Source of the DNA: Candidatus Coatesiibacteriota bacterium
GTDB taxonomy: Bacteria; B130-G9
Assembly (NCBI GenBank): GCA_003647755.1
Contig: QMNL01000157.1
Span: 1-5,319, forward strand
DNA length: 5,319 nt
Direction: 5' to 3'
Positions 1 to 5,319 of the stretch are shown in pieces; position 1 is the stretch's first letter; every line of letters begins with the position of its first letter. The notes below the pieces were generated by a model that ran no database searches, was not told the origin of the DNA, and saw only the letters and a program-made list of their open reading frames with translations. The position numbers were made by a program, and so were the translations under genes.

Positions 1-174
1 AGTTCTCCCGAGCCCGAGAATGAAACCGGGGGCGCCGGAAGAGAGGCATTTGGAGTGCGTCGGCTGGACGTCGCTTCAGTTGGCGGTAACTTGGCACCTG
101 CGAACTATGGGATTGACAGTCAAGATGCGATTTGGCAGTATTTTCGTGGGTTGGCAAATTATCGAACGAGGTGA
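1..174 (+). CDS. C-terminal fragment of an unidentified protein (5' end outside the window)
   Basis: Frame 1 is open from the first base to a TGA at 172-174, giving the last 57 residues of a protein that begins upstream of the window. The fragment starts with a Pro/Glu/Gly-rich, probably disordered part (begins SSPEPENETGG) and ends in a more ordered aromatic tail (YGIDSQDAIWQYFRGLANY followed by RTR). I do not recognise the family, and no catalytic motif is visible. That it is real rests on three things: the frame has no stop, its end abuts the next gene, and its TGA lies inside the ribosome-binding site of that gene, an arrangement typical of translationally coupled operon genes. A chance open frame of this length is possible but less likely. 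The function cannot be inferred. Confidence 0.55.
   Translation, partial: SSPEPENETGGAGREAFGVRRLDVASVGGNLAPANYGIDSQDAIWQYFRGLANYRTR
169..174 (+). promoter_or_regulatory. Shine-Dalgarno site of the TPR gene, overlapping the upstream stop
   Basis: AGGTGA sits 6 bases before the TTG at 181 and is a good ribosome-binding match. It contains the TGA stop of the upstream frame, so ribosomes finishing that gene end on this site. This spacing favours TTG 181 over the other in-frame TTG at 175, which would leave no room for a site. Confidence 0.6.
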
Positions 175-180
175 TTGCTT

Positions 181-1149
181 TTGGCCGTCAAGAAGCGAGC
201 GATTCAGAAGGATATTCAAAGATACCGAAAGCGCCTTGGCAAGGAGAAGCGGCTCCAGTATTACCTGTCGCTTGCCAGGTTGTATGAGATGGCGGAGGAC
301 CTCAAAAGCGCGGAACAGGTGCTGCGCGAGGCATCCGAGCGCTTCCCCGAGCTGTCGTCGGTGAAGGTGGCGCTGGCACATGTTCTCAACGAGCTTGGGC
401 AACCCGAGGATGCGAGGCAGCTGCTTGAACCGGTGCTCTCACAGGACAAGGATAATCTGCTCGCAGCGAGGCGCCTCGCAGAGTCTTATGAGCAGTCAGG
501 GAACCTTGAAAAGGCGCTTGAGACGTATAGGAGCATTCTTCGATTTCGGCTTGTGGGACAAGAGGTAAAGGGGCAGATAGAGCGGCTTGAACGGCTCGTT
601 AGCGCTGGCAAGAAGAGGGAGGCTCGGGGCGATAGCAGTTTCGTTGGCTTGCCGACCGTAAGCCTTGCGAAGCTTTACATGGACCAGGGACACTTCGCAG
701 AGGCGATCAAGATAATAGATCGGATCCTGAGTGTGGACCCCGGCTGCCAGGAGTGCAAAGAGATCCGAGCGCTAGCCCAATCTTCTCTGGAGAAGGCGGC
801 GGCTGGCAAGGCGGAGACTTTTTTCCCAGCTGAAGAGAAGGCTGATCGCGAGGCCAGAGAGAAGGCCGATCAGGAAGCCAAAGAGCGAGCTGAGCGCGAG
901 TCGCAGGCGAAGGTGGAGCGCGAGGCTAGAGAGCGAGCTGAGCGGGAAGCCAGGCAGCGGGCCGAGCAGCTTGCGAGGGAGGAATCTGAACGACTCGCGA
1001 AAGAAAAGGCTGAGCAACTGGCCAGGGAGCAAGCGGAACGGGAAGCCAGAAAAAAGAGAGAGCGCGAGGCGGCGATAGCCAACGCCGTCGAGCACGACCT
1101 CGCGACTTGGGGCCGTCTGCGTGCGTGGCTTGACGCGGGCTCTGCGTGA
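181..1149 (+). CDS. TPR-repeat protein with long charged helical C-terminal region
   Basis: The TTG at 181 gives 322 residues (MAVKKRAIQKDI...). A basic N-terminus has no signal peptide or membrane segment, so the protein is probably cytoplasmic. Residues about 26-127 form three 34-residue helical repeats of tetratricopeptide type (LARLYE...A..VL, LAHVLNELGQPEDARQLL, LAESYEQSGNLEKALETY). A fourth repeat follows at about 157-190 (LAKLYMDQGHFAEAIKII...DP). TPR arrays usually mediate protein-protein contacts. From about residue 215 to 300 the chain is almost only Glu, Arg, Ala, Lys and Gln (units such as EAREKADQEAKERAERE), predicting one long single alpha-helix or coiled coil. A short tail with two Trp (TWGRLRAWLDAG) could be a docking helix. 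The gene lies between an unidentified gene and the heptose nucleotidyltransferase, with a 40-base gap to the latter. The role is most likely scaffolding, but the partner is unknown. Confidence 0.85.
   Translation: MAVKKRAIQKDIQRYRKRLGKEKRLQYYLSLARLYEMAEDLKSAEQVLREASERFPELSSVKVALAHVLNELGQPEDARQLLEPVLSQDKDNLLAARRLAESYEQSGNLEKALETYRSILRFRLVGQEVKGQIERLERLVSAGKKREARGDSSFVGLPTVSLAKLYMDQGHFAEAIKIIDRILSVDPGCQECKEIRALAQSSLEKAAAGKAETFFPAEEKADREAREKADQEAKERAERESQAKVEREARERAEREARQRAEQLAREESERLAKEKAEQLAREQAEREARKKREREAAIANAVEHDLATWGRLRAWLDAGSA
847..1070 (+). repeat. Degenerate in-frame repeats encoding the E/R/A-rich helix
   Basis: This part of the TPR gene is built from related short units. The 15-mer AGAGCGAGCTGAGCG occurs exactly at 882-896 and again at 930-944, 48 bases (16 codons) apart. 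The block starting CGCGAGGCCAGAGAG near 847 recurs as CGCGAGGCTAGAGAG near 919, 72 bases (24 codons) apart. Both spacings are multiples of three and keep the reading frame, as expected if the helix grew by internal duplication. The same composition bias creates long Ser/Ala-rich frames on the other strand, which I regard as artefacts. Confidence 0.7.
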
Positions 1150-1169
1150 GCGAGTTGCTTTCGTTCGTG

Positions 1170-1180
1170 AGGTGGGGGGA
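1170..1180 (+). promoter_or_regulatory. Purine-rich ribosome-binding site of the nucleotidyltransferase gene
   Basis: AGGTGGGGGGA ends 9 bases before the ATG at 1190 and 6 bases before an in-frame GTG at 1187. It lies in the short gap after the TPR stop. It argues against the longer in-frame reading from GTG 1121, which would overlap the TPR gene and put this site inside coding sequence. Confidence 0.55.
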
Positions 1181-1189
1181 TTGTGTGTG

Positions 1190-1678
1190 ATGGGTGGAAC
1201 TAGGGCGAAGATAAAGACGTTTGAACAAATGCTGCGGCACGTCGCGGGGTTGAGGCAGGAGGGCAAGCGAGTTGTTTTTACGAATGGCTGTTTTGACCTT
1301 GTGCACAACGGGCACGTTCGCTACTTGGCATCTGCGAGAACTTTTGGGGATGTGCTCATCGTGGGCGTCAATTCTGACGCTTCGGTGCGTCGCATTAAGG
1401 GGGTCGGTCGCCCGATAGTGAGCCAGGCGGAGCGGGTAGAGGTTCTCGCCGGCTTCTGGTTTGTGGATTATGTTTTCGTCTTCGATGACGATGACCCGCT
1501 GCGGGTCATCTCTTTATTGCAGCCTGATGTTCTAGCGAAGGGCGCAGACTGGCCGCTTGATCAGATCATCGGTCGAGATGTGGTTGAGGCGCACGGTGGG
1601 CGTGTGGAGCGCATCGAGTTAGTTGATGGTATTTCGAGCAGCAGGATTATAGAGTTGGCGAAGAGTTTCCGGGCATAG
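1190..1678 (+). CDS. rfaE2: D-glycero-beta-D-manno-heptose 1-phosphate adenylyltransferase (monofunctional RfaE2/HldC type)
   Basis: The 162-residue protein is a cytidylyltransferase-like nucleotidyltransferase. VVFTNGCFDLVHNGHVRYL (about 28-46) holds the nucleotide-binding HxGH motif at 39-42. GVNSDASVRRIKG (59-71) and GRPI follow, then VDYVFVFDDDDPL, PDVLAKGADW, and the closing ISSSRII motif (148-154). This order and length match the C-terminal half of bifunctional HldE/RfaE, which transfers AMP from ATP to heptose-1-phosphate to make ADP-heptose for LPS core or other surface glycans; some relatives use other nucleotides. The ribokinase-like half (HldA) is absent, so a separate kinase must lie elsewhere. 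The ATG at 1190 is chosen for its ribosome-binding site and because it starts close to the KTFEQM... lead-in usual for the family. An in-frame GTG at 1121 would add 23 unrelated residues. The stop is TAG; a small membrane-protein gene follows after 27 bases. Confidence 0.92.
   Translation: MGGTRAKIKTFEQMLRHVAGLRQEGKRVVFTNGCFDLVHNGHVRYLASARTFGDVLIVGVNSDASVRRIKGVGRPIVSQAERVEVLAGFWFVDYVFVFDDDDPLRVISLLQPDVLAKGADWPLDQIIGRDVVEAHGGRVERIELVDGISSSRIIELAKSFRA
1490..1518 (+). terminator. Intragenic perfect hairpin followed by a T-rich run
   Basis: GATGACCCGC (1490-1499) and GCGGGTCATC (1501-1510) are perfect reverse complements separated by one T. This folds as a 9-bp stem with a CTG loop. TCTTTATT follows directly (1511-1518). 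In shape it resembles an intrinsic terminator or attenuator on the + strand, yet it lies inside the nucleotidyltransferase coding region (DDPLRVISLL). The T run is interrupted and the encoded protein segment resembles the family consensus, so chance is a real alternative. Confidence 0.3.
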
Positions 1679-1705
1679 GTTGTCTAGCGTAGAAAGGGTA
1701 GGGCA

Positions 1706-1876
1706 TTGGCTAAAAAGAAGAGAAAAACACGTGAAGTTGTAGTCGAGCCGGAGGAAGTGGTTGAGGGAGGCGAGCAGGAGGAGAGCTACGGCTGGGAGTA
1801 CCACAAGGTTACGCTGCTGATTGCGGTAACGCTCTCGGCGATATTTTACTTGCTCATCTGGATATTCATCAAGTAG
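1706..1876 (+). CDS. Small single-pass membrane protein, 56 aa, unknown function
   Basis: A TTG at 1706 opens a 56-residue frame ending in TAG at 1874-1876. AGAAAGGG (1691-1698) provides a ribosome-binding site 7 bases upstream. The product has three clear parts: a strongly basic N-terminus (MAKKKRKTR), an acidic linker at about 10-26 rich in Glu, and a hydrophobic segment at 35-55 (VTLLIAVTLSAIFYLLIWIF) ending in a single Lys. That predicts a tail-anchored protein with its N-terminus in the cytoplasm, though an inverted topology cannot be excluded. It fits neatly between the nucleotidyltransferase (27-base gap) and the kinase (7-16-base gap) on the same strand, which supports a real gene. 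Size and basic start recall SecE, but I do not see the conserved SecE segment before the membrane helix, so I leave it unnamed. Confidence 0.7.
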   Translation: MAKKKRKTREVVVEPEEVVEGGEQEESYGWEYHKVTLLIAVTLSAIFYLLIWIFIK

Positions 1877-1892
1877 CTGCCACGTGCCAGTG

Positions 1893-2840
1893 ATGCGGGT
1901 TATTGGCATGGACGTTGGTGGGACCAACGTCCGCGGGGCGGTAGTGGATGGTCTTGGCCAGGTCCTGTCCTTCACCGAGGGCAAGACGCCTCGTGATTCA
2001 GTTGATTCACTGGTTTCTGCTGTCGTCGAGATGGTGGGGAAACTGCGTTCGGATGCGGGCGGTCCGGTGGAGGCCGTGGGGCTTGGCTTCCCGGGGCTGA
2101 TTGACTTCAAGGGTGGCGTAGTCCGTTATTCGCCTAATCTGCCGATGTTTCGCGACGTGGCCCTTGCCGGGTTTCTGCGACAGCGGCTTGGCCTGAGGGT
2201 CTTTCTGGCCAACGACGTGAACGTTGCAGCGATAGGTGAGAAATGGCTCGGTGCTGGGAAGGAGTTGGATGATTTCGCACTTCTTACGCTCGGGACTGGA
2301 CTCGGTTCGGGGCTGATAGTGGGCGGTCTGCCCTTTTGGGGCGGCACGGGATTCGCTGCGGAGCTGGGGCATTTGGTTGTTCAGCCTGACGGTGCGCCGT
2401 GCGTCTGCGGTGATAAGGGATGCCTCGAGGCGTATTGCTCGGCGGGAGGCTTGCGTGCGAGAGCCATGTCCTTCAAGGCCAGTGGTGAGAGTTCGATCAT
2501 GTGGGACATGATTGACGATGATGAGGACCTAACGCCGCAGCTCATCGATCTGGCCGCATCGCGCGGCGACGCCGTGGCAATTGGGCTTTTGTCAGACGCC
2601 GCTAGATATCTAGGCATAGCGATCGCGGCGCTCGCGGACCTCGTGGGGATTCGGACGGTGCTTTTGGGTGGACGCATGGTGAACATGAGGTTCGACATTT
2701 CAAGCGCCGCACAGGATGAGGCTAACCGGCGTTCTATATGTGCCCGTGCAGGCAGAATATCGGTGTCGCGGTGCGAGCTTGGCGACAAGGCTGGGAGCAT
2801 CGGTGCAGCCCGCTATGCAATGGCCTGTCTGAATGGTTGA
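1893..2840 (+). CDS. ROK-family sugar kinase (glucokinase-like)
   Basis: Numbered from the ATG at 1893 (315 aa), the protein opens with the phosphate-binding motif GMDVGGTN (5-12). GLGFPGLID follows at about 63-71, and LANDVN (105-110) carries the likely catalytic Asp 108. LGTGLGSGLI is at 133-142, then FAAELGHLVV with Glu 157 and His 160, and CVCGDKGCLEAY with Cys 170, 172 and 177. His plus three Cys form the structural zinc site typical of ROK proteins. There is no N-terminal winged helix, so this is an enzyme rather than a NagC/XylR-type repressor. ROK kinases phosphorylate glucose, fructose, allose, GlcNAc or ManNAc with ATP in the cytoplasm; the substrate cannot be told from the motifs. 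The usual LGGG turn near the C-terminus reads LGGRM (258-262). GTG at 1884 or 1890 are alternative starts; none has a clear ribosome-binding site, suggesting coupling to the small upstream gene. Confidence 0.9.
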   Translation: MRVIGMDVGGTNVRGAVVDGLGQVLSFTEGKTPRDSVDSLVSAVVEMVGKLRSDAGGPVEAVGLGFPGLIDFKGGVVRYSPNLPMFRDVALAGFLRQRLGLRVFLANDVNVAAIGEKWLGAGKELDDFALLTLGTGLGSGLIVGGLPFWGGTGFAAELGHLVVQPDGAPCVCGDKGCLEAYCSAGGLRARAMSFKASGESSIMWDMIDDDEDLTPQLIDLAASRGDAVAIGLLSDAARYLGIAIAALADLVGIRTVLLGGRMVNMRFDISSAAQDEANRRSICARAGRISVSRCELGDKAGSIGAARYAMACLNG

Positions 2841-4677
2841 AGCTCGTCAGAGGCGTTCCCGCCGATTGTCTGCGGCGGCCTACGATAGAGACAGGATCCG
2901 CAATTTCTCGATAATCGCGCATATCGATCACGGTAAATCCACGCTTTCGGACAGGTTCATCGAGCTGACAGGGGCGCTTCCCGAGCGCGAGATGGCCGCG
3001 CAGGTGCTTGACACCATGGACCTGGAGCGCGAGCGAGGCATCACGATCAAGGCACAGACGGTTCGGCTGAACTACAGGTCCCGTTCTGGGCAGGGCTACG
3101 TTTTCAACCTCATCGACACGCCTGGCCACGTTGATTTCACATACGAGGTCTCGCGCAGCCTCGCCGCTTGCGATGGGGCGCTACTGGTTGTCGATGCCGC
3201 CCAGGGCGTCGAGGCGCAGACGGTTGCGAACCTATATCTGGCGCTCGAGAATGACCTTCAGATAATTCCCGTGATCAACAAGATAGACCTGCCGAGCGCC
3301 GATGTTGAGGAGACGAGGCGGCAGATTGCCGACGTGCTTGGCCTTGAACCGGGGCTGTGCGTGCCGGTGAGCGCCAAGACCGGCGAGGGTGTAAAGGCCT
3401 TGTTTGAGGCGATAATCGAGCACATCCCAGCTCCCAAAGGGGAGATAGAGGCGCCATTCAGGGCGCTGGTCTTCGATTCTTTCTACGAGCAGTATCACGG
3501 CGTAGTGGCTGTCGTGAGGGTTATGGACGGGGCTGTTGCTGTCGGCCAGAGAATCAGTTTCATGTCAACAGGCAATACGTTCGAGGTTCAGCAGTTGGGC
3601 TGGTTTTCGCCGAAGGCGACGAGAGCAGAGACGCTTCGCGCTGGAGAGGTCGGATTCGTCTTGGCCAACATCAAGAACGTGAGCGACAGCGCCTTGGGCG
3701 ACACGATCACCCTGGCGTCGAGGCCAGCCTCCAAGCCGCTGCCGGGCTACGTTCCCGTAAAGCAGGTTGTTTTCTCTGGGCTTTTCCCGCTCTCGACGCA
3801 GCAGTTCGAGGACCTCCAGGTGGCGTTGGAGAAGCTGTCGCTGAACGATCCGGCGTTCATCTATGAGCCGGAGAGTTCGAGTGCGCTTGGGCTTGGGTTC
3901 CGTTGTGGTTTCTTAGGCACTCTCCACATGGAGATAGTGCGGGAGCGGCTGGAGCGGGAGTTTGGCCTCCAGCTGCTTTCGACCGCCCCAAACGTTGTTT
4001 ACGAGGCGATCCTGATGGATGGCAGCAGCATACTAGTGGACAGTCCAAATGACATGCCGCCCACGCAGAAGATCGATCATATCAACGAACCGTTCATCCG
4101 CTGCACCATCATCGTCCCGGACGAGTTCATCGGCAACATCCTGAAACTCCTGACCGATAGGCGAGGTACGCAGAAATCGATGGAGTATGTCGGGGCGGGC
4201 AAGGTGATGCTGGTTTACGAGCTTCCATTCAACGAGACGCTCTTCGACTTCTACGACAAGCTCAAGTCCGCCTCGAAGGGCTATGCATCCTACGACTACG
4301 AGCACATCGGCCGCAGAGCGTCAGAGATCGTCAAAGTCGATATCCTGATCAATGGTCAGGCAGTTGACGCGCTTTCTTTCATGACGCACAAGCAGAACGC
4401 CTACCGTCGGGGCGTGGAGCTCGTCCGGCGCATAAGGAAGCAGGTGCCACGGCAGCTGTTTGAGGTCGTTATCCAGGCCGCGATTGGGAGTAAGATCATC
4501 TCCAGGGAACGTGTTGCGCCTCTAAGGAAGAACGTAACTGCGAAGTGCTATGGAGGCGACATCACCCGCAAGCGCAAGCTGTTGGAGAAGCAGAAGGAGG
4601 GAAAGCGGAAGATGAAGCAGCTTGGCTCCGTGGCCATCCCGCAGGAGGCGTTCATGGAGATACTGAAGGTCGATTAG
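2833..4677 (+). CDS. lepA: Elongation factor 4 (LepA), ribosome-associated translational GTPase
   Basis: The 614-residue protein matches LepA over its whole length (E. coli LepA is about 600). All GTPase motifs are intact: G1 AHIDHGKS (29-36), G2 RGITI (68-72), G3 DTPGH (95-99, with the His that activates water), G4 NKID (149-152) and G5 SAK (180-182). The EF-G-like domains II, III and V follow. The LepA-specific C-terminal domain ends in the characteristic NVTAKCYGGDITRKRKLLEK stretch and the final AIPQEAFMEILKV. LepA binds the ribosome and has been tied to back-translocation and, more recently, to 30S assembly and initiation. The ATG at 2833 overlaps the kinase stop by 8 bases and lacks a clear Shine-Dalgarno, so translation may be coupled. 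It gives about 10 more basic residues than usual, and TTG 2866 (MSAAAYDRDRIRNF) is a credible alternative. The signal-peptidase gene lepB often found next to lepA is absent downstream. Confidence 0.97.
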   Translation: MVEARQRRSRRLSAAAYDRDRIRNFSIIAHIDHGKSTLSDRFIELTGALPEREMAAQVLDTMDLERERGITIKAQTVRLNYRSRSGQGYVFNLIDTPGHVDFTYEVSRSLAACDGALLVVDAAQGVEAQTVANLYLALENDLQIIPVINKIDLPSADVEETRRQIADVLGLEPGLCVPVSAKTGEGVKALFEAIIEHIPAPKGEIEAPFRALVFDSFYEQYHGVVAVVRVMDGAVAVGQRISFMSTGNTFEVQQLGWFSPKATRAETLRAGEVGFVLANIKNVSDSALGDTITLASRPASKPLPGYVPVKQVVFSGLFPLSTQQFEDLQVALEKLSLNDPAFIYEPESSSALGLGFRCGFLGTLHMEIVRERLEREFGLQLLSTAPNVVYEAILMDGSSILVDSPNDMPPTQKIDHINEPFIRCTIIVPDEFIGNILKLLTDRRGTQKSMEYVGAGKVMLVYELPFNETLFDFYDKLKSASKGYASYDYEHIGRRASEIVKVDILINGQAVDALSFMTHKQNAYRRGVELVRRIRKQVPRQLFEVVIQAAIGSKIISRERVAPLRKNVTAKCYGGDITRKRKLLEKQKEGKRKMKQLGSVAIPQEAFMEILKVD

Positions 4678-4684
4678 TGCGGCC

Positions 4685-4731
4685 GCGAGACCCGTTCGTA
4701 ACGTTCTGGTAACTGTGGCTGATGGTCTCGC
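4685..4731. terminator. Inverted repeat between convergent genes, possible bidirectional terminator
   Basis: GCGAGACC (4685-4692) and GGTCTCGC (4724-4731) are perfect reverse complements separated by 31 bases. They fill the 57-base gap between the lepA stop and the stop of the converging gene. A smaller hairpin, CGTT-CGT-AACG (4693-4703), lies inside. Position suits a shared terminator for both strands, but the loop is long and there is no T run on either side, so a Rho-independent mechanism is doubtful. Confidence 0.35.
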
Positions 4732-4734
4732 TGG

Positions 4735-5319
4735 CTAGGAGTAGAGAAGGAACTCTCTTCTGATCTTGTCAAAGCCGTCCAACTCATCTTGCCAGCCAGC
4801 CTCGATCTCTTGAGGCGCTGTGCCCGCCTCGATTGCGAGACGAACAGAATCGGTTCCGGTGAGTATATCTATGGGGAGTCGTTTCGTCTCAAACTCGTAA
4901 GGCGGCTCTCGCCAGGCGAAATCGTGCCCGCAAAGCTCTCTTATAGCGGAGATCACCGCCAGTCCAGTTAGATATGGCTTGAAAATTCCTCTATCCAGAA
5001 CGTGTATCTGGGCGCCGTGGCAGAGTTTGCCGGCGAACTTGTCGAAGGTTGGTCTGAAGGAGCAAGCCCTGAATCGGACGCCGGGAAGGGACATTGTGTC
5101 GAGCCGTTTCACGAGGGCAGAGGAATCGATAAACGGTGCTCCGAACATCTCGAAGGGCTTCGTCGTTCCCCGGCCCTCGGAGACGTTGGTTCCCTCCAGA
5201 AGGCACATCCCCGGATAGACCATAGCGGTGTCGAGCGTCGGCATGTTCGGAGAGGGCATAACCCACGGTAGGCCGGTCTGGTCGAAGAACATCCCCCGTT
5301 GCCAGCCTCGCATTTTGAT
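4735..5319 (-). CDS. namZ: DUF1343 / NamZ-like exo-beta-N-acetylmuramidase, C-terminal part (5' end outside the window)
   Basis: The minus-strand frame runs from the window edge to a TAG at 4737-4735 and gives the last 194 residues. An ATG at 5313 exists, but the family needs roughly 200 more N-terminal residues, so the true start lies beyond the window. Recognisable DUF1343 blocks, in order from the fragment's N-terminus, are M-R-G-W-Q-R (about 3-8), TGLPWVMPSPNMPTLDTA (15-32), the hallmark LLEGTNVSEGRGTTKPFE (40-57), FGAPFID, LPGVRFR and, near the end, PPYEFE followed by LPIDILTG. Characterised members (GH171, NamZ/YbbC) remove terminal MurNAc from peptidoglycan fragments outside the cytoplasm; whether this one is exported cannot be seen because the N-terminus is missing. 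It converges on lepA, so it belongs to a separate transcription unit. The family call is firm; the substrate is inferred from the family. Confidence 0.88.
   Translation of the reverse strand: MKMRGWQRGMFFDQTGLPWVMPSPNMPTLDTAMVYPGMCLLEGTNVSEGRGTTKPFEMFGAPFIDSSALVKRLDTMSLPGVRFRACSFRPTFDKFAGKLCHGAQIHVLDRGIFKPYLTGLAVISAIRELCGHDFAWREPPYEFETKRLPIDILTGTDSVRLAIEAGTAPQEIEAGWQDELDGFDKIRREFLLYS

Noticed and set aside
20..364. Plus-strand open frame of 114 codons overlapping the TPR start
   Set aside because: It crosses both the upstream frame and the TPR gene in another frame, with no ribosome-binding site and no recognisable domain.
772..1315. Three minus-strand open frames (about 70-178 codons) opposite the TPR helix and nucleotidyltransferase start
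   Set aside because: They are low-complexity Ser/Ala/Leu/Arg frames produced by the reverse complement of the Glu/Arg/Ala repeats; no family features, and they oppose two well-supported genes.
1706..1876. Calling the small membrane protein SecE
   Set aside because: Length and basic start fit, but the conserved SecE region before the membrane helix (Lys-x-Val-x-Trp-Pro type) is missing, and the usual nusG/ribosomal-protein neighbours are absent.
1619..2110. Minus-strand open frame of 163 codons covering the small membrane gene
   Set aside because: Its translation is Ser/Thr/Pro-rich with no motif, and it overlaps three plus-strand genes with better support.
2496..2512. ATCATGT-GGG-ACATGAT hairpin inside the ROK kinase
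   Set aside because: Only 7 bp, AT-rich, no T run after it and inside coding sequence; well within chance expectation.
4789..5271. Plus-strand open frames opposite the NamZ-like gene
   Set aside because: The minus strand matches the DUF1343 family over its full visible length; these are complementary-strand shadows.
1893..5319. A MurNAc recycling module formed by the NamZ-like enzyme and the ROK kinase
   Set aside because: The genes are on opposite strands in separate units with lepA between them, and ROK substrate specificity cannot be read from the sequence; the idea is not supported enough to report as a finding.

Overview
The window looks like a compact stretch of a chromosome from a Gram-negative-type bacterium. 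Base composition is moderately GC-rich by eye. A stand-alone ADP-heptose-forming nucleotidyltransferase implies heptose-containing surface glycans such as LPS, and an exo-muramidase-type gene implies peptidoglycan turnover or scavenging. LepA shows that it is bacterial. No plasmid, phage, IS, CRISPR, tRNA or rRNA signal is visible. I cannot place the lineage from sequence alone; the mix of neighbours and the TTG starts would suit an uncultivated or deep-branching phylum, but that is inference.

Layout. Positions 1-4677 are read entirely from the + strand as a tightly packed, operon-like series: the C-terminal end of an unidentified protein (1-174); a TPR protein with a very long charged helix (181-1149); a monofunctional RfaE2/HldC-type heptose-1-phosphate nucleotidyltransferase (1190-1678); a small single-pass membrane protein of 56 residues (1706-1876); a ROK-family sugar kinase (about 1893-2840); and the ribosomal GTPase LepA/EF4 (2833-4677), which overlaps the kinase gene by 8 bases. 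The other strand carries the C-terminal half of a DUF1343/NamZ-like exo-beta-N-acetylmuramidase (5319-4735), converging on lepA across a 57-base gap that contains a perfect 8-bp inverted repeat. No stretch over 300 bases lacks a gene.

How the genes may fit together. The heptose nucleotidyltransferase and the ROK kinase both handle activated or phosphorylated sugars, and the NamZ-like enzyme releases an amino sugar from the cell wall, so there is a loose envelope/sugar theme. LepA is a translation/ribosome-assembly factor whose place here is probably only genomic packing. I see no convincing new multi-gene system. The items most worth a second look are the small membrane protein, a strong terminator-like hairpin inside the nucleotidyltransferase gene, and the repeat-built charged helix of the TPR protein.
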